The notes beneath the pieces were generated by a model. That model saw only the letters and a list, made by a program, of their open reading frames with translations, searched no databases and had not been told where the DNA came from. This document shows, in pieces, positions 63,634 through 64,000 of a stretch of 64,000 bases of DNA. The DNA is from Pseudoalteromonas sp. FUC4 (GTDB lineage: Bacteria; Pseudomonadota; Gammaproteobacteria; Enterobacterales; Alteromonadaceae), in NCBI RefSeq assembly GCF_008370255.1, contig NZ_SEUI01000002.1, positions 692,221 to 756,220 of the forward strand, written 5' to 3'. Within the stretch, counting starts at the first letter, position 1. Every line of letters begins with the position of its first letter. The translations under genes and the position numbers were made by a program.

Positions 63634-64000
63634 ATGTCATTTTTAAAATTTAGCCATGCACTTATTTTAACCCTTGCTAGTACCCTACCGCTTACAAGCC
63701 ATGCTGCGCTTGATAAAAATGAGCGTGAAATAGTAAAACAGGTCGATAAAAACATTCCCCAAGCACTTAAAGAAATAGAGCAAGCCGTAAATATTAATAG
63801 CGGTTCGCTTAATATTGAAGGTGTAAAAAAAGTAGGTGCGCTGACAAGTGAGCAGCTTAAAGCCATTGGTTTTAAAGTTGAATGGCTTGATGGCAGTGCG
63901 TTTAACCGCGCAGGGCATGTACTGGCTACCTTTGAGAGTAAAAACCCCGATGCAATAAAAATACTGATGATCGGCCATCTAGATACGGTATTTGCCAAAA
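63634..64000 (+). CDS. M20-family metallopeptidase, secreted (N-terminal part)
   Basis: The frame runs off the window end, with 122 codons visible. A signal peptide, MSFLKFSHALILTLASTLPL then TSHA, is followed by DKNEREIVKQVDKNIPQALK and the first metal site MIGHLDTVFAK at the very end. The order matches glutamate carboxypeptidase-like M20 enzymes that remain in the periplasm. There is no strong Shine-Dalgarno. Confidence 0.85.
   Translation, partial: MSFLKFSHALILTLASTLPLTSHAALDKNEREIVKQVDKNIPQALKEIEQAVNINSGSLNIEGVKKVGALTSEQLKAIGFKVEWLDGSAFNRAGHVLATFESKNPDAIKILMIGHLDTVFAK

Noticed and set aside
1..64000. tRNA, rRNA, riboswitch and complete IS elements
   Set aside because: None could be recognised by eye on either strand; a covariance search would be needed to exclude small RNAs.

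Overview
The window looks like chromosome of a low-GC marine gammaproteobacterium of the Alteromonadales, most likely Pseudoalteromonas. This is an inference from protein character, AT-rich intergenic DNA, curli-type csg genes, short MITE-like repeats and an integron-type attC site. No rRNA, tRNA, CRISPR array or complete insertion sequence was seen.

Purine catabolism dominates the first 29 kb, in two blocks. Block 1 (1-7.4 kb, plus strand) holds the end of a RutR-like TetR regulator, an RraA-family protein, an AMI1-like amidase, an HpxW-type oxamate amidohydrolase, a TSUP permease, a PucG-type ureidoglycine-glyoxylate aminotransferase and an allantoate amidohydrolase. Block 2 (20.1-29.2 kb, plus strand) is xdhABC-uraD-uraH-guaD-puuD-puuE. 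Together they give guanine/hypoxanthine -> urate -> allantoin -> allantoate -> ureidoglycine -> oxalurate -> oxamate -> oxalate, with the oxalurate step as the gap that the amidase could fill. A RutR-like operator (half-sites TGACC and GGWCA, 4 bp apart) lies before each block.

Between the blocks (7.5-20 kb) is an accessory stretch: small orphan genes, mdoG, two relics of one transposase, repeated segments bounded by AGCTAAC/GTTAGCT, a DUF2971 gene, rof, a DUF417 membrane protein, a DASS transporter, a frameshifted acetyltransferase, a TRIC-type channel, small membrane proteins and the stump of an ABC transporter ATPase.

From 29.3 to 36.5 kb come a MITE-like element that touches the stop codon of a large secreted S8 protease, then a curli locus: one 500-residue acidic curlin-repeat protein, a hairpin with a U-tract, csgE, csgF, csgG and a convergent csgD-like regulator. 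From 36.8 to 50.6 kb are a lipoprotein, a CSS-EAL phosphodiesterase, an SGNH hydrolase, a DsrE protein, soxR with a SoxR box facing a flavodoxin-fold reductase broken by a second MITE, two chemoreceptors, a zinc-ribbon/rhomboid fusion and a TetR/AhpD-like pair with tandem operators. From 50.7 to 61.5 kb are arsR-GAPDH-arsJ, ohr/ohrR, a LysR/MDR/royal-jelly-like group, astB, an MscS channel and an SDR. From 61.6 to 63.3 kb, minus-strand genes surround a well-formed attC site, so this is probably a small cassette cluster without an integrase. The window ends inside an M20 peptidase gene.
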